Shown here in pieces: positions 59,150-64,000 of a DNA stretch of 64,000 bases. The notes under the pieces are model-generated. The model was not told the origin of the DNA, did not search any database, and saw only the letters and a program-made list of their open reading frames with translations. The stretch comes from Caprimulgus europaeus. Its lineage: Eukaryota; Chordata; Aves; Caprimulgiformes; Caprimulgidae. Both the position numbers and the translations under genes were made by a program. How positions within the stretch are numbered: the stretch's first letter is position 1; every line of letters begins with the position of its first letter. The stretch spans positions 52,178,465 to 52,242,464 of the forward strand of contig OU015530.1 of NCBI GenBank assembly GCA_907165065.1. Reading direction: 5' to 3'.

Positions 59150-62100
59150 ATATATTAGAAATCAAGTATCTAATGACTGATTATTTAAATGTCAATAATG
59201 ATAACTAGTTCCTCAGGTAGAAGAGGAAGGAGGAGACACCTGATCTGTACAGCTTAGTGAATGATAGATTCCCCAATACCATCATCATGTGGCATCTGGA
59301 CAATATGGCCTCTCCCTCCAAACACAGCCACTGTTATTGTTGTGTTGTGCTTTAAGCCCACAAGGATCATTATGTCCTTCCTCTCTCAGCACCACCTAGG
59401 CCACAACACTTAGCTGAGTTTAAGCTATCCTGAGAGGGAGATGGACACCCAAGAAGTGTACGTGATCTCGGTTTCACTATCTGTGGAGCCTGCCATGAGT
59501 TACACGACTGAAGTTATGCTGATTTACATTGGCTTGTCTACACCCCTTTTCACCACAGAATCCAAATGCCTTCCAGGAGTGTGTTAAGTGATGTGGCTAA
59601 TATCTGCCATTCTTTCATTTCAGTCTCAAAGGGAGAACTGTGTAGGCAGGAGAGGATTGTTTTTTCACTTTTTATTTTAGGGTTTTTATCTTAAAGTGTT
59701 AATGCTACTGTATGTTTACAATAAAGAAGGTAATCTAAAGAAGTAGAAGGTGTTGAGGTTTTGATAGCCCTTTACTCCTGTGAGAATTTATTTAACAGTA
59801 ACAGAGCAGCTGCCAAGAAACTCTTAGATAACTTTGAAAACACGAGCCTGCTTTTAGCAAAGAGAAGCCAGTGTGTGAGGAGAGGGTGCTTTTGATGCAT
59901 TTGTGCTAGCTTTGTGTCATTAAGATGAACTGCATGTTGTGCTCTAGATCATGCATCTTAGAAGTTGATAGTGTCACACCCAGATATATCACGTTGCTAT
60001 TTCAGAGAAGGGGTAATGGAAGCCCAGCTTTGGTTACATACGTAATCTGCCAGGAGGAGACAGGGGCTCCTAAACAAAATGCACGCACAAGCTTAGTGAC
60101 AGCTCAGAGTCCAGGGACATCACCAAATTAATTAGCAAGTAACCAATTGTGTTTGCATGCCCTCAAAGAAATGAGACGACAAAAAAGCTTTTCTTTGTTT
60201 ACATAACCTCTCCCCTGCTTGAGATCAGCTTCAGTCAGCTTTTCTTCATTGCTGAGCTGATCTGTAAAAGCACTTGGCTATCTTCGTGGTACTGATAAGA
60301 CCTAAGATCTGCTGAAGGACTGTACTCCTGACACTTAGGTTCACATTGCCTGAACTACTTACCTGCAGGCCCTGTGTTCATGATGAATTCTAGTTAAAGG
60401 GACAGTTGTAAGGTTATGTTCTTCCACCACTCCCTATTTAGTCAACATCTTCGTAGAGGCCCTGGGAACATTCTCCTGCACCTCTGCCTCCTCACAGAGA
60501 GGTCATCAGTATCTTGAATCGAGTAACATGAGGGTGAAGGCGCACTGTCACACATCCCCTGAAGTTTCAGCTATCATGCTCCATCTAAAGTAATTTCAGC
60601 TATGTATTTTTTTTAAATTACTTTCAAATCTAAAATTTCAATCTCTAGATGAGTGGCTAGCCAGCACTCTTCCTTTAAACTCTGATTTTTGGAAAGTACT
60701 GGAGAATTGTTATCAGATCATATTCAGTGAATTACTTCTGAGTTAGATAAACTACACCCTCTGATTTTGTTCATCTGACCAGCCAAAACCAGTGCCTACA
60801 TCTTGGTCACAATACACCATTGATTGAAATCTCAGCTTGTTTTCCAACTAGCAGAAACGATGACAAGATAAAAAAGACTCAATTCAGAAGCTCAAAAAGT
60901 AGCAGCACGAAAGACAGGTCTTTAATCCCTTGATCATCTTGAACATGAGGCTAGTTTAAGGGCAGCTGTTACGCAGTTGTCATCATACAATCACTAGGAA
61001 AGGTCACTAAGTAATGGTGTTCACACACTAGCAATCACAGAGTATTACTCAATCACTGGAAAGTAAATTGCTGGAGAAGCTAAGCTTTCCCCTTGGCTGC
61101 AGAAAAAAACAAAGCCAAAAAAAAGCAGCAACACAGTGCAAACTATTCATACAAAGACATATCTGTAGAGCACACCTTAACCTGTTGTATATTCTTTATG
61201 TCTACATAGACCTGTATGTGGCTGTTTCTGAGACTGTTCTTCAGCAGGGTACTGCAGTCCACTTGCAATTTAAAGCACGTGAATAGTCCCAGTGAAAACA
61301 ACAGAATTATCCATGTCCCTAAAGTTATACGTCCTTTAAATAAGTCTGCAAATTGGGGCTTAAACAAGCTTTCATTCTTAGCAAACAATTGACCTTAATA
61401 TATTGTGGCAGAAAACAACAAGCTCTTATGCAAACAGACTAAAAAGTACTTGCTGTCTTTAAATTATATTGGGGTCTTATGTCACAAGACAAGTTAAGGA
61501 GAGTTTGGTTGACGGGGGACAGAGCTGTATGTCTTTTGCAGAATAGGTGACTCCTTTCTGAGTGTCTTTCCTAGTTGGGTGTCCCACTGTTGCAGGGTCC
61601 TTTATTTGCTTCATAGATACACGGGGGAATGTTGCCATTTCTAGCACCTGTCTGTTCAAAGGAGGATTTTGTCTCCCAGGTAAAAATCTTTTTATGCTTC
61701 TCAAGTTTCTAAACATCTCTTGAGTCTCCTTTTTCTGTGCTAGGGTTGAACAGAATCAGAATCCAATACTCCTGTTGGTATTATATTACCAGCAATGATA
61801 TTACCAACTACTTCCTACCTTCTTCTTTCTATAAACCACTCCAGATTTACTATCAGTGTGTATTTTCTTTAATTTTGCACAGAGCCTTCCCACCTCTCTT
61901 GCCTGAATGGACACTGTTAATTTAGATCTACTCAGAAACATTTTGGATTCTATCTAATCTATTTTCTATTTATACCACATTCATCACCATGGTAGCTGAA
62001 TGCCTTAGAAAGTATCTTTGAGGTAAAGACTATGCAAAGCTTATTTTAAACCACTCTGATTCTTTGCCTTTAAAATTGAATTCTAACAACTTCATCTCAC

Positions 62101-64000
62101 CCCAGCTGAGAAATTACCCTTCTCCACTTTGCAAATAACAGTCTGAAATCTGAAGCCAGTCCAGCATGACCTGGGACCCAGTTTTAGCTGAGAATATCAA
62201 CTGCAGTAACTCTGACACCTATGTAAATAATACGTTTTTATTTAGATAGTTCTCTAAGAGAAATATTATGATATAGAACATTCATAATTTATGACAGCAG
62301 CGGTTCCTTGAACTCAAGTAAAGCCAGCAGACTTCCAGTAAACTCTCATGCTCACTTTCACCTCTGTTAACACACCTGTTTGCCTTGAAATCTAGTTATT
62401 ACTAACTATACAGTAAAACTCTACATACATATATGTATGTGTGTATATATACAGCAACATAAGTCCATTACATGGTTTCAAACAGAACACACAATTTTGT
62501 TCTGTATACTCAGTTCTGTGCACTTCGTGATGCTGCACCATGGAATTTGCAGAACATTACACTTCTAATTTTAAAAATAATACACCAGAAGCTGTTTTTA
62601 CATCAGGGGTTTTACCCCTGCACTTCTGAAGCAATCTGGAAAACAAACAGAAGGTCTAGCAAGTACCTAAGGATGAACTACTCCACCTTCCTAAGCAATA
62701 CCAGTGAGACACACTTATGAATTGGAAATTTAAGAAGAGGAAAAAAGAGCCCATATTGAGCATGGCAACAGCACCAAGTAAGCTGTATTTTTCAAGATTT
62801 TATAATAATTGTAGTATTCAGTTTCAGATTCCATTTTTCAAGATTTTATATTAATTGTAGTATTCCGTTTCAGATTCCATCTTTGGGTTTTCAGTTTGGT
62901 ATTCTTAGGAAAAAGGTTTGTGTTATCTGACTGTTTCTTCCTTCCCTCCAACTTGTACTCATTGGACGACTTCAACCAAGCTTGAGTACGGGGTAGAGGC
63001 CTGAAAGATGTAAATATTTCCAGTAGTTGTGTAAAGAAAATAGCCAAGAAGCTTACAGAGATAGGCTGGTCTTGTCTTCCCAGAGAGACTGCAGCATCAG
63101 CACAGCAATATTATTAGACAACAACAAATTAACACAGCAGAGGCAGCTTCCCAGGTGCCACTACCTAAAGGTTTATTTCCTTAAGTTGCCTGAAACGGCT
63201 CCAGAAAGCCATGAAAACAGCGCAGAACGCAGCAAGGCAGTGATGAATTTGTCCTTGTTGGAGCATGTATGGCCATACAAATCTATCTGCTTGGAAACAG
63301 ATGCATTACAGCCAGTTCCAAAAATGGCAATTCAGGCTGCTTAGACACACCAGAAAACAGAGAGATTTAAGTTCCTCCAGGGGTACTCCAGGATGCAAAC
63401 AATAACCCAGCTCCACATATCTAACAACCACCCCCACTATGAGAAGTGCATCGTTCAAAAGCAACTGCGCACGTATGTATGTGCAGAACCTCCTAGCCAG
63501 TGGTTCCCATCCTCAAATCAAATTGCCTGCAGATTGAACCAACCTTCTAGTACTCTAGCTTGAACACTGCACATCTTGTCTCTGATGCACTGAATGGAAT
63601 ATTTTCTCCTGTTACTGGCTGAGTCATTAAAATACCATTCAGATAACTTTTATGCAATGCAGTTTTTATCAATATCAAACGTGCTTAAGTTTCCTGGTTT
63701 GGTAAGTTTCCCATAACAAGCTGTTCATAAAGCATAGATCTGTTTGTCACAGTGATGCCATATGAAACCTCATCTGAGGCCCAGAAGAGTCAATGATAAT
63801 ACAAAACTGATTTCTTCATACAGACCATGAAGCAAACAAGAGATCACAGTAATCTGATGAGAGACAATCTTGACATCCTCCAGCCCAGCCTACCTTTGTA
63901 GATATGTCAGCTAGACTCGTTTGGACAAGCAAATCAGTTTGTTGTTTGTTTTCTTTTAAAATACATTGACAAAGCAGCAACATATTTTTCCAGTTACTAA
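59150..64000. other. Upstream intergenic DNA, no gene seen
   Basis: No exon, RNA gene or recognised repeat apart from a short tandem duplication (62787-62878) and a TA/CA-rich patch at 62424-62452. Frames are at most 105 codons and unrecognised. Confidence 0.5.
62787..62878. repeat. 46-bp tandem duplication, two copies
   Basis: Units 62787-62832 and 62833-62878 both begin ATTTTTCAAGATTTTATA and differ at two positions. They are adjacent without spacer, so this is a recent replication or repair duplication. Confidence 0.93.

Noticed and set aside
57061-64000. Search for XRCC2 exons, the head-to-head neighbour recalled from the human locus
   Set aside because: No match to the XRCC2 N-terminus or its ATP-binding GPEGTGKTEML region was seen. 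The gene is probably beyond the window.
1-64000. A previously undescribed multi-gene system
   Set aside because: The window contains one known host gene in repeat-bearing vertebrate DNA. No clustered unknown genes, conserved unknown frames or structured RNA arrays were found.

Overview
The window is genomic DNA from a bird, most likely a neoavian (non-gamebird) species. Avian CR1 LINE 3' ends occur at least seven times. Two LTR families that I know as common in neoavian genomes are present: a ~650 bp type starting TGTCCTGGTTT and a ~1.15 kb CpG-rich type. The one gene has a vertebrate exon structure with GT-AG introns. Repeat and species statements rest on recognising the sequences from memory, not on a database search.

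Only one protein-coding gene can be supported: ACTR3B, encoding the Arp3-type actin-related subunit of the Arp2/3 complex. It lies on the minus strand. The ATG is at 56768, in a CpG island promoter (about 56380-57060), and the TAA ends at 30825. All 12 coding exons were located with intact GT/AG splice sites and consistent phases. They sum to 418 codons, the normal Arp3 length. Residues that separate ACTR3B from ACTR3 are of the ACTR3B type (for example [19 protein letters not shown] and [18 protein letters not shown]). The 3' UTR probably ends near 29945, after a single AATAAA.

Layout: 1-29944 is intergenic DNA downstream of ACTR3B. It holds three solo LTRs of one family in the same orientation (5.8, 8.3 and 12.9 kb), the second with a different LTR nested inside it. 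It also holds several CR1 fragments, two MIR-like SINE fossils, an old CR1/L3-type relic and one member of a diverged duplicated segment. 29945-56768 is ACTR3B. Its large intron 9 (about 7.9 kb) has collected an inverted CR1 pair, a solo LTR that landed in an 18-bp minisatellite, a long CR1 and the second member of the duplication. 56769-64000 is the promoter and upstream intergenic DNA with one CR1.

I see no operon, CRISPR array, tRNA, rRNA or novel coding system. The most interesting observations are structural: a ~0.6 kb duplicated segment whose two copies differ by a 27-bp microinversion; nested LTRs with a readable 5-bp target duplication; an LTR in a minisatellite; an inverted CR1 pair that could form intronic double-stranded RNA; a predicted G-quadruplex on the sense strand of intron 4; and a (TA)20 tract 23 nt past the exon 11 splice donor. 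All other long open frames looked at appear to be chance or repeat-derived.
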